Origin: Mycolicibacterium litorale
GTDB lineage: Bacteria; Actinomycetota; Actinomycetes; Mycobacteriales; Mycobacteriaceae
Reading direction: 5' to 3'
Length of the DNA stretch: 64,000 nt
Assembly: GCF_014218295.1 (NCBI RefSeq)
Contig: NZ_AP023287.1
Coordinates: forward strand, 2,914,001 to 2,978,000
Both the position numbers and the translations under genes were made by a program. Position 1 is the stretch's first letter; each line of letters opens with the position of its first letter. Below the pieces are notes generated by a model, which was not told where the DNA came from, ran no database searches, and saw only the letters and a list, made by a program, of their open reading frames with translations. Of this stretch, positions 26,203 to 38,150 are shown piece after piece.

Positions 26203-27071
26203 GCGCCGAACCGGTCGATGACTTCCCGCGCCAACGCCCGGTAAGCCTCCGCGCCGGCCGACTTCGGCGCCCACGTGGTGATCGGCTCGCCGGCGACGCT
26301 GGTCTCCGGGAACCGCACGGTGCGGGTGATGACGGTGTCGAACACCAGGTCGCCGAACCGCTCCACCACCCGGGCCATCACCTCACGGGCGTTGACCGTT
26401 CGCGGGTCGTAGCGGGTGACCAGGATGCCGCTGATGTCGAGTTTCGGGTTGAGCCGGTCGCGGACCTTGTCGACGGTGTCGGTCAGCAGCGCGAGACCGC
26501 GCAGCGAGAAGTACTCGCACTCGGTCGGGATGATGACGCCGTCGCTACAGGCGAGACCGTTGACGGTGAGCAGTCCGAGCGACGGCTGGCAGTCGATCAG
26601 CACGTAGTCGTATCGGTCGAGGACCGGGTAGAGCGCCCGGCCCAGCGTCTGCTCGCGCCCGACCTCGTTGACCAGCTGGATCTCGGCGGCCGACAGGTCG
26701 ATGTTGCTGGGCACCAGGTCCAGGCCGTTGACACGGGTCTTGATCAGGACCTCGTCGATGGAGACGCGGGGCTCCACCAGCAGGTTGTGCACCGTGTGGT
26801 CGAGCTCGTAGTGCGGTACGCCGAGACCGGCCGAGAGGGCGCCCTGCGGGTCGAGGTCGACCAGCAACACGCGGCGGCCGTATTCGGCCAGGCTGGCCCC
26901 GAGGTTGATCGTCGACGTCGTCTTGCCGACCCCGCCCTTCTGGTTGCACATCGCGATCACCTTGGCCGGACCGTGGGTGCTGCGGGGTGCGGGTTCGGGA
27001 ATCGAGCGCTGCGGCCGCCCGGTCAGACCCGTCGGCACGGGCGCGTCGGCACCTGCGGTGTCGGTGGTCAT
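26199..27071 (-). CDS. ParA/Soj-family chromosome-partition ATPase
   Basis: This 290-aa ATPase has the deviant Walker A motif KGGVGKTTS at about residues 45-53, a Walker B region (LVDLDPQG) and the ParA signature PQGALSAGLG. It sits in the scpAB operon, as Rv1708 does in M. tuberculosis, separate from the main parAB near oriC. A GTG at 27095 gives an 8-residue longer form; I chose the ATG at 27071, although neither has a clear ribosome site. The exact cargo is unknown; a link to SMC loading or division is inference from the operon. Confidence 0.9.
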   Translation of the reverse strand: MTTDTAGADAPVPTGLTGRPQRSIPEPAPRSTHGPAKVIAMCNQKGGVGKTTSTINLGASLAEYGRRVLLVDLDPQGALSAGLGVPHYELDHTVHNLLVEPRVSIDEVLIKTRVNGLDLVPSNIDLSAAEIQLVNEVGREQTLGRALYPVLDRYDYVLIDCQPSLGLLTVNGLACSDGVIIPTECEYFSLRGLALLTDTVDKVRDRLNPKLDISGILVTRYDPRTVNAREVMARVVERFGDLVFDTVITRTVRFPETSVAGEPITTWAPKSAGAEAYRALAREVIDRFGA

Positions 27072-27163
27072 GCCGGACCGCCGCGGGCCGGGCACTCCAT
27101 ACGCAGGGCGAACATCCGGTTGAGTTTAACGTCGCGGCGCCCTTCGCATGGGCAGACCCGCGG

Positions 27164-27685
27164 TCAGTTGCTCATGGCGCTACTTCGCGGGATCGGGCCG
27201 ACGTCGGGGTGCCGTCCCGGCAGCACCGCGGCATGGCGTTGACCCGGTCCCGGGCCGCGGCGCGCCGCCAGCGCGTCGGCCACCATTCCGGTGGCGAACG
27301 CGTACACCGACTTGTGCAACAGGTCGATCAGCAGTTCCTGCCGAGGCCATGTCTGTGGAGGCGCCCCCACCCCGGTGGCGTTCTCCAGGATCTGGTCGTT
27401 GGTGAGTCGCACCACCGCGAACTTCGCCGAGGACACCGGCCCGCGCAGGCCCACTTCGGCCATGATCGAGCGAAGCACTCCCAGCACCACGCCCTGCCCG
27501 TAGTGCATCGCCCAGTTCTGCCGCCGGTCGATCGGTCCGCGGCCGGTCAGCCGCTGCAACACCCGCGCCGGCACATATGAGTCGCTCCGCCCGGTCAGCT
27601 GCTGCTCGAGCTTCTCCGCCACCGTCATCACACCCGTCCCCACGGCACCGGCGACGAGCCCTTCCCAGAGTGCGTTCCTCAGCAT
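27164..27685 (-). CDS. Conserved membrane-associated protein of unknown function
   Basis: This protein of about 173 aa has an N-terminal glycine/alanine-rich hydrophobic stretch (GLVAGAVGTGVMTVAEKLE) and a later hydrophobic segment around YGQGVVLGVL, consistent with one or two membrane helices. I do not recognise a family. Two ATGs are possible (27718 and 27685); the shorter was taken because the extra residues look non-conserved. It lies between xerD and the parA-scp operon on the same strand, with about 60 bases to each side. Confidence 0.72.
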   Translation of the reverse strand: MLRNALWEGLVAGAVGTGVMTVAEKLEQQLTGRSDSYVPARVLQRLTGRGPIDRRQNWAMHYGQGVVLGVLRSIMAEVGLRGPVSSAKFAVVRLTNDQILENATGVGAPPQTWPRQELLIDLLHKSVYAFATGMVADALAARRGPGPGQRHAAVLPGRHPDVGPIPRSSAMSN

Positions 27686-27745
27686 GGCCGAGTTGGTACC
27701 CGCGCACGGGAGAGCCATGCACGCGGGTGCCTGCGGGACCGGCCG

Positions 27746-28701
27746 TCAGCGCGCCCGCGGGTGCGCGCCCGCCCACACCTCGCGCAGCGCGTGCACCGTG
27801 ACCATGGTGTAGATCTGCGTCGTCGTCACCGAGGCGTGTCCGAGGAGTTCCTGCACGACGCGCACGTCGGCGCCGCCGTCGAGCAAGTGGGTGGCGAACG
27901 AGTGCCGCAGGGTGTGCGGCGACACCGCGGACGTGATGCCGGCCCGCTCAGCGGCGTCCTGCAGCACCTGCCACGCGCTCTGCCGTGACAGCCGGCCGCC
28001 GCGCGCATTGAGGAAGATCGCCGGCGTACCCCGCCCACGGCGGGCCAGGTCCGGACGACCCCGGACCAGATAGGCGTCCAGCGCGGAGACCGCGGGGCGG
28101 CCGATCGGCACCAGACGCTGTTTGCCGCCCTTACCGCGCAGCAGCACCGACCGCGCGTGGGTGTCGACGTCGTCGACGTCGAGGCCGACCGCCTCCGAGA
28201 TCCGCGCGCCGGTCGAGTAGAGCAACTCGAGCAGCGCGCGGTTGCGCAGCGTGAGCGGGCCGTCGGCCTCGCTCTCTCCGCCGGCGCCCTCGAGCAGCGC
28301 GAGCACCTCGTCGATCGACAGGCTCTTGGGCAGCCGGCGGCCCGGAGTCGGCGGTTTGACCGCGCGAGCGACGTCGACATCGGTCAACCCCTCCGCGGCG
28401 GCGAAGCGATGCAGACCCCGCACCGCGATCAGCGCCCTGGCCGCCGACACCGCCGACAGCGCCTGGGTACCGCTGTCCGGGTCCCCCTGCCGCAGCGCGA
28501 CGAGAAACTCACTGACGTCGGTCTCGGTGACCGCGGCGAGGTCCTCCACCCCGCGGGCGGTCAGGTGTTCGGCGTAGCGGCGTAGATCGCGGCGATAGGA
28601 GCTCAACGTGTTGGCGGCCACGCCGCGTTCGATCGTCAGATGGTCGAGATAACCCTGCAGCTGATCGTCGAGCGCCGACCGTCGAACAGCTGAGGTGGTC
28701 A

Positions 28702-28702
<1 letters not shown>
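27746..28702 (-). CDS. xerD: Tyrosine recombinase XerD
   Basis: This 318-aa site-specific recombinase resolves chromosome dimers at dif together with XerC. An N-terminal SAM-like DNA-binding domain spans about 1-115. The catalytic domain has Arg167 (GARISE), Lys near 192, His263, Arg266 (HTLRH), His289 (LGHASV) and nucleophile Tyr298 (Q-I-Y-T). All catalytic residues are present. The ATG overlaps the nudix stop by 3 bases. Location next to pyrG and nudix matches the mycobacterial chromosomal xerD, not a phage integrase. Confidence 0.93.
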
Positions 28703-31123
<2,421 letters not shown>

Positions 31124-31212
31124 CTAGGCTTTGTCCTAGCTTTGGGGCCTGCCGACCCACGGAACCCCACCTTAACACCGACTCCGACAGGTCGTCGGTG
31201 GCGCGCCGGGCC

Positions 31213-32154
31213 TCACGGCGCGATGGTGACCGCTGCCGCCCCCTGTCCGACTCCGTACTGGCCCGGGCGCGCACCGCCGATCAGATCGGCCAGCGCGAGC
31301 ACCGAGGTGATCCGGCCGGATTCGGTGTCCACGTCGTCGACCGTGCTGACCGCACCCGCCAGCGCCTGGTCCGACCGCGTCACCGCGACGGCGCCGGTCC
31401 CCGACGCCGACCCGTCGCGGCCGACCAGCACCGTGCCGGACCCGTGTCCGGCCAGGCCGGCGGCGAACCGTGCCACCGTGGCACCGCGGTTGCCGGCATC
31501 GTCGCCCAGACCGCCGCCGGTGACGACCAGCGCCGTGTCGGCGGCGCGGACGGGGTCGTTGCCATAGGTGAGGAAGCCGGTGTCGCGAAGTGCGGTCAGG
31601 ACGGTTTCGCGCTCAGCGTCACTGACGGCGGGCGCGGCCGGCTCCTTGTTGAGCAGCAACGCGATGCCGAGCAGATCACCGGCCTGCGAGCCCTGATCCA
31701 CCGAGGAGGTGTTCAGCTGCTTACCGGCGGGCACGATCGGCGAGTTCACCACCGACAGCAGCTTCTCGGCGGAGTTGGCGTCGACGAACTCCTGGGTCAG
31801 CGCCACCGTCCCGCTGACCGTGCCGCCCGCCTGCCCGATGGACCGCGTCAACGCCTCGAGGTCGGCGTCGGCGGCGTCGGGTGTGCGGAACAGCACGACC
31901 GATCTGCCGCCGAGCGCGTCGCGCAGAACGCGTGGAGCGATCTGCGCATCGAACTCGTTTGCCGCGCTGAGCTTTTCGTTCAGGCCGTTCTTCTCGTCGG
32001 TCAGGACATTGATCTGGTTCTGCAGATCTTGTTTGTCGTCCTGCAGTCCGGACAGCACCGTGTTCGACAGCAGTCCCGAACCCAGCGCCACGCCGATCGC
32101 CAACGCCAGGAACACCGCCGCCAGCGAGATCGCGTGGGTACGCAGCGATATCAC
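31213..32154 (-). CDS. mctB: Copper transport protein MctB
   Basis: This 313-aa protein matches M. tuberculosis Rv1698 (MctB), required to keep intracellular copper low. One N-terminal membrane segment or signal anchor (about 9-28) is followed by a coiled-coil-like stretch (QDDKQDLQNQINVLTDEKNGLN, split here as heptads) and then a mostly periplasmic domain. The stop of steA lies 9 bases before its start. Product name by synteny and length; biochemical function in this species is not shown. Confidence 0.88.
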   Translation of the reverse strand: MISLRTHAISLAAVFLALAIGVALGSGLLSNTVLSGLQDDKQDLQNQINVLTDEKNGLNEKLSAANEFDAQIAPRVLRDALGGRSVVLFRTPDAADADLEALTRSIGQAGGTVSGTVALTQEFVDANSAEKLLSVVNSPIVPAGKQLNTSSVDQGSQAGDLLGIALLLNKEPAAPAVSDAERETVLTALRDTGFLTYGNDPVRAADTALVVTGGGLGDDAGNRGATVARFAAGLAGHGSGTVLVGRDGSASGTGAVAVTRSDQALAGAVSTVDDVDTESGRITSVLALADLIGGARPGQYGVGQGAAAVTIAP

Positions 32155-32163
32155 CGTGACCGC

Positions 32164-33348
32164 CTAACTGACCAGACCCTGCGCCCACAGCAGGAACTGA
32201 TTCCAGTACTGCTGGATCCACTCGAGCACGGCGGCGTCGGCGCGCGACACCCACAGCGCGGCGATCACCGCGACCAGCATCGCCAGGATCAGCAACGCGA
32301 TCGCACCACCGGACACCCGGCTGCGATACAGCGTCGCAACGGCTTTCGCGTCGACGAGCTTCTCCCCGACCTTGAGCCGGGTCAGGAACGTCGACGGGTT
32401 GCTGCGCTGCCGGTTGCGGTCGAAGAACTCCTCGATGCTGGCGGTGTGGCCGACCGTCACGATCAGCGACGCGCCGTGATGATCGCACAGCAGAAGGGCG
32501 AGATCGGCGGCCGAACCGGCGGCCGGGAACGTCATCGCACCCACGCCGAGATCCTGGATCCGCTCGAGACCGGCGGCGTGGCCGTCAGCGTCGGCCGGCA
32601 GCACCACCTGGGCGCCGCTGCGCAGCACCTCGGCGCTCATCCGGTCCGGATCGCCGACGATGAGCGCGGGCCGGTAGCCGGCCTTGCGCAGGATGTCGGC
32701 TCCGGTGCCGACACCGACCAGGACCGGCTGGTACTCCTTGATGAACGGTTTGAGCGCCTTGAGATCGTCGGCGGCGTGCGGTTCCTCGGCCACGATCACC
32801 ACGTGGCGGCGGTTGAGGTCGACGTCGATGTCGGGGATGCCGATGCCGTCGATGAGCAGTGGGCTCTCGCTCCGGATGAACTCGATCGTGTTGCCCGCGA
32901 ACGCCTCGAGGTGCGCGACCAGCCCGCTCTTGGCCTCGTGCATCAACTCGTGGATCTCGTGATCGGTGCGTTCGCTGCCGGCGATCAGACGCCGGTCACC
33001 GGAGTACACACCGCCGTTGTGCAGCCGCACCCGGTGGCCGTCCTTGACCTTCTTGAAGACCTCGGGGCCCGTCTCGTCGATCAGCGCGATCCCGTTGGCC
33101 ACCAGCACCTCCGGCCCCAGATTCGGGTAACGCCCGGAGATCGACGGCGAGGCGTTGACCACCCCGGCCACCCGGGCCTCGACCAGGGCGTCGGCGGTGA
33201 TGCGGTCGAGGTCGAGCGCATCGATGACGACGATGTCGCCGGGGCCGATCCGTCGCAGCAGCCGGTCGATGTCGCGGTCCACGCGGGCGGTGCCGGTGAT
33301 TCCCGGCCGCGAGCTGGCGTTACGGGTGAGCAGCGCTGACATCTTCAT
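32164..33348 (-). CDS. steA: Cytokinetic ring protein SteA
   Basis: This 394-aa protein matches Rv1697/SteA of corynebacteria and mycobacteria, a partner of SteB involved in cell separation and regulation of the peptidoglycan hydrolase RipA. It has a C-terminal membrane helix (ALLILAMLVAVIAALWV). The N-terminal region contains a thiamine-pyrophosphokinase-like fold. It is immediately upstream of mctB. The downstream copper transporter may be related functionally to SteB; this is a neighbourhood inference. Confidence 0.88.
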   Translation of the reverse strand: MKMSALLTRNASSRPGITGTARVDRDIDRLLRRIGPGDIVVIDALDLDRITADALVEARVAGVVNASPSISGRYPNLGPEVLVANGIALIDETGPEVFKKVKDGHRVRLHNGGVYSGDRRLIAGSERTDHEIHELMHEAKSGLVAHLEAFAGNTIEFIRSESPLLIDGIGIPDIDVDLNRRHVVIVAEEPHAADDLKALKPFIKEYQPVLVGVGTGADILRKAGYRPALIVGDPDRMSAEVLRSGAQVVLPADADGHAAGLERIQDLGVGAMTFPAAGSAADLALLLCDHHGASLIVTVGHTASIEEFFDRNRQRSNPSTFLTRLKVGEKLVDAKAVATLYRSRVSGGAIALLILAMLVAVIAALWVSRADAAVLEWIQQYWNQFLLWAQGLVS

Positions 33349-33440
33349 GTCGGCGATTCTGTAGCCGAACCCTCAAGTAGAGGTGGAGGCGCGCCGTAAC
33401 AACTGCCTCAGAAGTGTCCTTCTGTCACATCAGCCACAGA

Positions 33441-35204
33441 CTATGAGTCGTCGGCGCACTCCTTGCGGGCGCCGTCGAGCAGTTCCCGCGCATGCGCGCG
33501 GCCACTGTCGGACTCCCCGAGACCGGCCAGCATGCGGGCGAGCTCGGCCACCCGGTCGTCCTCCTCGAGACGCAGCACGCGGCTCGCCTTCCCGCGTCCA
33601 CCGCTGTCGACCACCAGGTGGACATCGGCGTAGGCCGCGACCTGGGGCAGGTGGGTGACGACGATGACCTGGTGGGTGCGGGCGAGCCGGGCCAGCCGCC
33701 GTCCGATCTGCACGGCGGCGCGACCGCCGACGCCGGCGTCGACCTCGTCGAAGACCATCGTGGTGCCCTCGGCGGACGCCGCCAGCACCACTTCGATGGC
33801 GAGCATCACCCGCGACAACTCACCACCCGAGGCGCTCTTGGACAGCGGCAGGACGTCGGTCCCCCGGTGCGCGGCGAACCCGAAGTCGACGGCGTCGACC
33901 CCGTCGTGACCGGCGTGCACGACGGTGCCGTCCGGCAGCGTCAACGGTGCGGTGTCGTCGGCGCGCACGGCCAGCGGCGCCACGCTGACGGTGAATTCCG
34001 CCCCGGCCATCGCCAGCCCGGCCAATTCGGCCGTCACCGCTTTGGCCAGCCCCTTGGCGGCCTTGCCACGGGCCTTGCTCAGATCGGCCGCGGCCGCGAC
34101 GACGTGGGATTCGAGTTCGATGACCCGGCGTTCCAGGGCGGCCAGCGCCTCCTCGGACACATCGAGCTGTTCGAGACGTTCCCGCGACTCCTGCGCCCAG
34201 GCCAGTACGCCGTCGATGTCGGCGGCGTATTTGCGCGTCAACGTGCGCAGTTCGGCCTGGCGCGCGAGTTTGGTCTCCAGCGTGCTGGCGTCGGTGGGCA
34301 GCGCGCCGAGATAGTCGCCGAGTTCACCGGCGACGTCGCCGATCACCGCGACCGCCTCGGCCAGTTGTGCGGCCAACGACCGCAGGGTGGCGTCGTCGGT
34401 CTGCTCGAGTGCCGATTTCGCCTGTGCCGCAAGGTCGGCGGCCGACGCGGCGTCCGCACCGGGGTCGTCGTCGGCACCGGACAGCGCGGCACGCGCGCTC
34501 AGCGCCGCCTCGCGCAGCGCATCGAGTTCGGACAACCGGCGGATGTCGTCGACGAGCGCGTCGTCCTCCCCCGGCGACGGGTCGACGGCGGCGATCTCGT
34601 CGAGACCGAACTTCAGGCGGTCCGCCTCCTGCGCCAGCTCCCGTTCCCGCCTGCGGCGGTCGCTCAGGTCGCGGCGGGCGGTGAGCCATTCGTCGCGCGC
34701 GGCACGGTACCGGCGCAGCGGTTTGTCGACGGCGGCGAATCGGTCGAGCGCCGCGCGTTGTTCGTCGGGGCGCATGAGCCGCAACTGGTCGTTCTGACCG
34801 TGCAGCGTGAGCAGTTCGGTGGTGAAGGTGCTCAGCGACTTCGCCGGCACACTGCGCCCGCCGAGGTAGGCCCGCGACGGCCCGTCCCTGCTCACCGAGC
34901 GGGCGGCGATGACGCTGCCGTCGTCGTCGCGCTCCGCGCCGGAGGACTCGAGCAGATCGTCGACCCGGCGGGCGACTCCGTCGGCGAGATCAGCGGTGAC
35001 GAACCGGCCCTCGACCACCGCGCGCTCGGCGCCGGAACGGACCCGGGTGGGATCGGCGCGCGCCCCGCCGAGCAGATGCAGCCCGGTCACGACCATGGTC
35101 TTGCCGGCTCCGGTCTCACCGGTGAGCACCGTCAGGCCACGGCCGAATTCGGCTGTGGCGGTACTGATCGCGCCCAGGGACTCGATGCGGATTTCGGAGA
35201 GCAC
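33441..35204 (-). CDS. recN: DNA repair protein RecN
   Basis: This 587-aa SMC-like ATPase for double-strand-break repair has the Walker A motif GETGAGKT near residue 30, a long coiled-coil middle (about 160-390) and a C-terminal half with the signature SASGGELSRVML and Walker B DEVDAGVGG. ATP-binding-cassette-like head domains are at each end. It starts with GTG, 6 bases after nadK. No clear SOS box was noticed in its upstream region, in keeping with its being inside an operon. Confidence 0.95.
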   Translation of the reverse strand: MLSEIRIESLGAISTATAEFGRGLTVLTGETGAGKTMVVTGLHLLGGARADPTRVRSGAERAVVEGRFVTADLADGVARRVDDLLESSGAERDDDGSVIAARSVSRDGPSRAYLGGRSVPAKSLSTFTTELLTLHGQNDQLRLMRPDEQRAALDRFAAVDKPLRRYRAARDEWLTARRDLSDRRRRERELAQEADRLKFGLDEIAAVDPSPGEDDALVDDIRRLSELDALREAALSARAALSGADDDPGADAASAADLAAQAKSALEQTDDATLRSLAAQLAEAVAVIGDVAGELGDYLGALPTDASTLETKLARQAELRTLTRKYAADIDGVLAWAQESRERLEQLDVSEEALAALERRVIELESHVVAAAADLSKARGKAAKGLAKAVTAELAGLAMAGAEFTVSVAPLAVRADDTAPLTLPDGTVVHAGHDGVDAVDFGFAAHRGTDVLPLSKSASGGELSRVMLAIEVVLAASAEGTTMVFDEVDAGVGGRAAVQIGRRLARLARTHQVIVVTHLPQVAAYADVHLVVDSGGRGKASRVLRLEEDDRVAELARMLAGLGESDSGRAHARELLDGARKECADDS

Positions 35205-35210
35205 GGTGGG

Positions 35211-36134
35211 CTACTGCCCCCGCCAACCGGTGACGGGGAGCCGGAACTTGCGCACCAGCCGGTCGGTGAACGGCGCACTGTCGAGCCGTATCCACTTGAG
35301 CGGTGTGCCGCAGCGGGTCACCTCGAGCCGCCCGCCCGCCGGCACCACCATCTCCCGGCGGCCGTCGCAGAACACCAGCGCGTCATGCCCGCCCGCCTCG
35401 ACCTCGATGGCGATCAGGGCGTCCGGACTGGTCACCATCGGCCGGGCGAACAGTGCGTGGGCGTTGTTGGGCACCACGAGGATCGCCTCGAGGTCGGGCC
35501 ACAGCACCGGACCGCCCGCCGAGAACGCGTAGGCCGTCGATCCGGTCGGCGTCGACACCAGCACACCGTCGCATCCGAACGCCGAGACCGGGCGGCCGTC
35601 GATCTCCACCACCACGCCGAGCACCCCGAGCCGCGGCACCTTCTCGAGGCTCGCCTCGTTGAGCGCCCATCCCCGGGTCAGGAGTCGGCCCTCCGCGCGC
35701 ACGGCGACATCGAGGGTCATGCGCTCTTCGACGCGGTACTCGCGCCGCACGACGTGGTCGAGCACCTTGTCGATGGCCTCGGCCTCGGCCTCGGCGAGGA
35801 AACCGATCCGGCCGAGGTTCACGCCCAGCACCGGGATCTCCACGTTGCGGGCGAGTTCGGCCGCGCGCAGGAACGTCCCGTCACCGCCGAGCACGAGCAC
35901 GAGCTCACAGCCTTCGGCGGCGTGCTCGTCGGCGTCCACGACGTCGATGTCGACACCGATCGCGCGCATATCGTCGGGCGAGAGGTGGACCGAACCGCGG
36001 TCGACCGCCTCGGCGGCCAGCACCCGCAGTCCGATCCCGTTGTCGTTGAGCACCTTGTGGACGCGCCGGGCGACCTCGCTCGCGTCTTCGCGGCCGGTGT
36101 GAACCACCAGCAGGATGGTGCGTTCAGCCGTCAT
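35211..36134 (-). CDS. nadK: NAD kinase
   Basis: This 307-aa enzyme phosphorylates NAD to NADP. It has the [11 protein letters not shown] motif with the catalytic Asp, [10 protein letters not shown], and the conserved TPTGSTAY segment in the C-terminal beta-sandwich. The ATG overlaps the tlyA stop by 4 bases. Formerly ppnK (Rv1695). Confidence 0.95.
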   Translation of the reverse strand: MTAERTILLVVHTGREDASEVARRVHKVLNDNGIGLRVLAAEAVDRGSVHLSPDDMRAIGVDIDVVDADEHAAEGCELVLVLGGDGTFLRAAELARNVEIPVLGVNLGRIGFLAEAEAEAIDKVLDHVVRREYRVEERMTLDVAVRAEGRLLTRGWALNEASLEKVPRLGVLGVVVEIDGRPVSAFGCDGVLVSTPTGSTAYAFSAGGPVLWPDLEAILVVPNNAHALFARPMVTSPDALIAIEVEAGGHDALVFCDGRREMVVPAGGRLEVTRCGTPLKWIRLDSAPFTDRLVRKFRLPVTGWRGQ

Positions 36135-36940
36135 TGCGGTCCTTCCGTCACGGCGCGGTGCACCGCCTGCTCGAGCTCGTCACCGTGCAGCCCTGCGTCG
36201 GTGCGGGCGCGCAGCCACAAGAAGTACTCGACGTTGCCCGACGGACCGGGCAGCGGACTGGCCGTCGCGCCGACCGTCTGCAGGCCGAGGGCTGCGGCCT
36301 TGGCCGCCACCGACAGCACCGACTCGACGCGCAGCTGCGGCTCTGACACCACACCGCCGGCGCCCACCCGGTCCTTCCCGACCTCGAACTGCGGCTTCAC
36401 CATGGGAACGATATCGGCGTCGGGCGACGCGCAGGCGGTCAGCGCGGGCAGCACCGTCGCCAATGAGATGAACGACAGGTCCGCCACGACGATGTCGACA
36501 GGTCCGCCGATCGTCTCGGGGGTGAGTTCCCGCACGTTGGTGCGCTCGACCACCACCACCCGTGGATCGGATCGCAGCGACCACGCCAGCTGGCCGTATC
36601 CGACATCGACGGCGACGACTTCGCGGGCACCACGGTCGAGCAGCACCTCGGTGAAGCCACCCGTCGACGCGCCGGCGTCCAGACCGCGGCGCCCGGCGAC
36701 GTCGAGACCGAATGCGTCCAGCGCACCGATGAGCTTGTGCGCGCCCCGCGACACCCAGTTGCGTTCGTCTGCCGTGTCGACGGCGATGTGGGCGGTGACG
36801 GCGACAGCGGTCGCGGGTTTGGCCGCAGGCATCCCGTCAACGGTGACCCGGCCGGCTCCGATCAGTTCGGCGGCCTGTTGACGCGACCGGGCCAGGCCCC
36901 GTCGCACCAACTCGGCGTCGACACGTGCACGCCGCGTCAC
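36131..36940 (-). CDS. tlyA: rRNA 2'-O-methyltransferase TlyA (16S/23S)
   Basis: This 269-aa protein has an N-terminal S4 domain (about 5-60) and an FtsJ-like SAM methyltransferase domain with [14 protein letters not shown]. In mycobacteria it methylates C1409 of 16S and C1920 of 23S rRNA; loss confers capreomycin resistance. GTG start at 36940. The same operon carries nadK and recN downstream and a 57-aa protein upstream. Confidence 0.95.
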   Translation of the reverse strand: MTRRARVDAELVRRGLARSRQQAAELIGAGRVTVDGMPAAKPATAVAVTAHIAVDTADERNWVSRGAHKLIGALDAFGLDVAGRRGLDAGASTGGFTEVLLDRGAREVVAVDVGYGQLAWSLRSDPRVVVVERTNVRELTPETIGGPVDIVVADLSFISLATVLPALTACASPDADIVPMVKPQFEVGKDRVGAGGVVSEPQLRVESVLSVAAKAAALGLQTVGATASPLPGPSGNVEYFLWLRARTDAGLHGDELEQAVHRAVTEGPQ

Positions 36941-36945
36941 GCCGG

Positions 36946-37119
36946 TCAGCCCTTCTCGACCGCCGCCAGCGCCTGCACGAGCAGATCGTGAGCCTCCTCC
37001 AAGCGCGTGGCGATGGTGTCGATGTCGAAGTCGCCGAGATCACCGGCGCTGTCGGGCTCGGGCAGGTCCGCCAGCAGAGCCGCCACCTGGGTGCGAAGCT
37101 GATCGGGGTCGGTACTCAT
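36946..37119 (-). CDS. Small acidic conserved protein (Rv1693-like)
   Basis: This 57-aa acidic protein (MSTDPDQLRTQ... ending ALAAVEKG) has a predicted helical, amphipathic C-terminal half (RLEEAHDLLVQALAAVE). It is located as Rv1693 is in M. tuberculosis, between the HAD phosphatase and tlyA; function unknown. The ATG is 13 bases after the HAD stop, and the stop is 5 bases before tlyA, so translation is probably coupled. A longer overlapping frame exists upstream but lies within the HAD gene. Confidence 0.75.
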   Translation of the reverse strand: MSTDPDQLRTQVAALLADLPEPDSAGDLGDFDIDTIATRLEEAHDLLVQALAAVEKG

Positions 37120-37132
37120 ATCGACAGCCACG

Positions 37133-38149
37133 CTAGCCGATCGCGGTGGTGAGCAGCGACCAGCGCCGCAGCGCGGCGGCCGCGGTGTCGTCACCCGCGC
37201 GGACCGCGAACGGCCGGCCGGGAAGATCCGACCGCCACACCGCGTGTGCGGTGGCACGCAACACCGACAGGTCGTCTCCGCGCTCGGCGCCGGCCGCATG
37301 CACGGTGACCTCCGCGTCGCCCACGTCGATCCGCCAGCCCGGATGCGGAGCGACCCGCAACCTGTCGGCCGCGACATCGAGCGAGCGGAGGTCCTCGGCG
37401 ATGTAGTCGGGCCGCTCCTGCGGCACCGCACGCAACGTCTCGTCGGCGGTGCTCACCCCGCTGAGCACGAGCAAGCTCGGCAGGTCCGCGGCGTTCGCGC
37501 CGGCGATATCGGTGTCGAGCCGGTCACCGACGACGAGCGGGGAGCGAAACTCACCGCGGCTCAACGCATCTCGCATCAAGGTCGGTTGTGGTTTGCCCGC
37601 CACCTGCGGTTCCCGCGCCGACGCCGCCCGCAGTGTGGCGACCATCGACCCGTTGCCGGGCAGCAGACCGCGCTCGGACGGCAGCGTGAGGTCGACGTTG
37701 GCCGCGACCCACACGGCGCCGGCCCGCAGCGCCAGCGCGGCCTCGGCCAGGTCGGACCACGCGGTCTGAGGGGAATGACCCTGCACGACGGCCACCGGGT
37801 CGTCGGCGAATTCACGCACGGGCTCCAGTCCGACGAGGCTGACTTCGGCCGCCAGCGCCTCGGTACCGACGACGAGCACGCGGGCACCGGCGGGTAGCTG
37901 GCCGGCCAGCAGGTGCGCGGCGCTCTGTGCACTGGTGACCACGTCGTCGGGCACCGCCTCGAAACCCAGGTCGACGAGGTGGCGCGCCACGTCGGCGGGG
38001 CTGCGCGAGGCATTGTTGGTGACGTAGAGAACGCGTGCGGACAGGCCCGCGAGGCTCTCGACCGCGCCGGTGGTCGGTTCGTGGCCGCGGAACACGGTGC
38101 CGTCGAGATCCAGCAGGAGGCAGTCATGGTGCTGCACAAGGCTTGTCAC
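37133..38149 (-). CDS. HAD-IIA family hydrolase
   Basis: This 338-aa HAD-superfamily phosphatase has motif I DLDGTVFRG near residue 14 with both catalytic Asp residues, VTNNASRSP (motif II) and VGDRLDTDI (motif III/IV). The C2-cap (IIA) group includes NagD and PNPase-like p-nitrophenyl phosphatases; Rv1692 is reported to act on glycerol-3-phosphate. The start is GTG just after the 3' end of the TPR-like gene. Substrate inferred from the family only. Confidence 0.88.
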   Translation of the reverse strand: MTSLVQHHDCLLLDLDGTVFRGHEPTTGAVESLAGLSARVLYVTNNASRSPADVARHLVDLGFEAVPDDVVTSAQSAAHLLAGQLPAGARVLVVGTEALAAEVSLVGLEPVREFADDPVAVVQGHSPQTAWSDLAEAALALRAGAVWVAANVDLTLPSERGLLPGNGSMVATLRAASAREPQVAGKPQPTLMRDALSRGEFRSPLVVGDRLDTDIAGANAADLPSLLVLSGVSTADETLRAVPQERPDYIAEDLRSLDVAADRLRVAPHPGWRIDVGDAEVTVHAAGAERGDDLSVLRATAHAVWRSDLPGRPFAVRAGDDTAAAALRRWSLLTTAIG

Positions 38150-38150
38150 G

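Noticed and set aside
31124..31139. A small inverted repeat CTAGG-N6-CCTAG upstream of pyrG, considered as an attenuator.
   Set aside because: Only 5 base pairs and no alternative pairing or poly-pyrimidine tract resembling known pyrG regulation.
33492..36881. A very long open plus-strand frame opposite recN, nadK and tlyA.
   Set aside because: Its sequence is Arg/Gly/His/Val-rich antisense of well-supported genes; no family features. High GC content produces such shadows.
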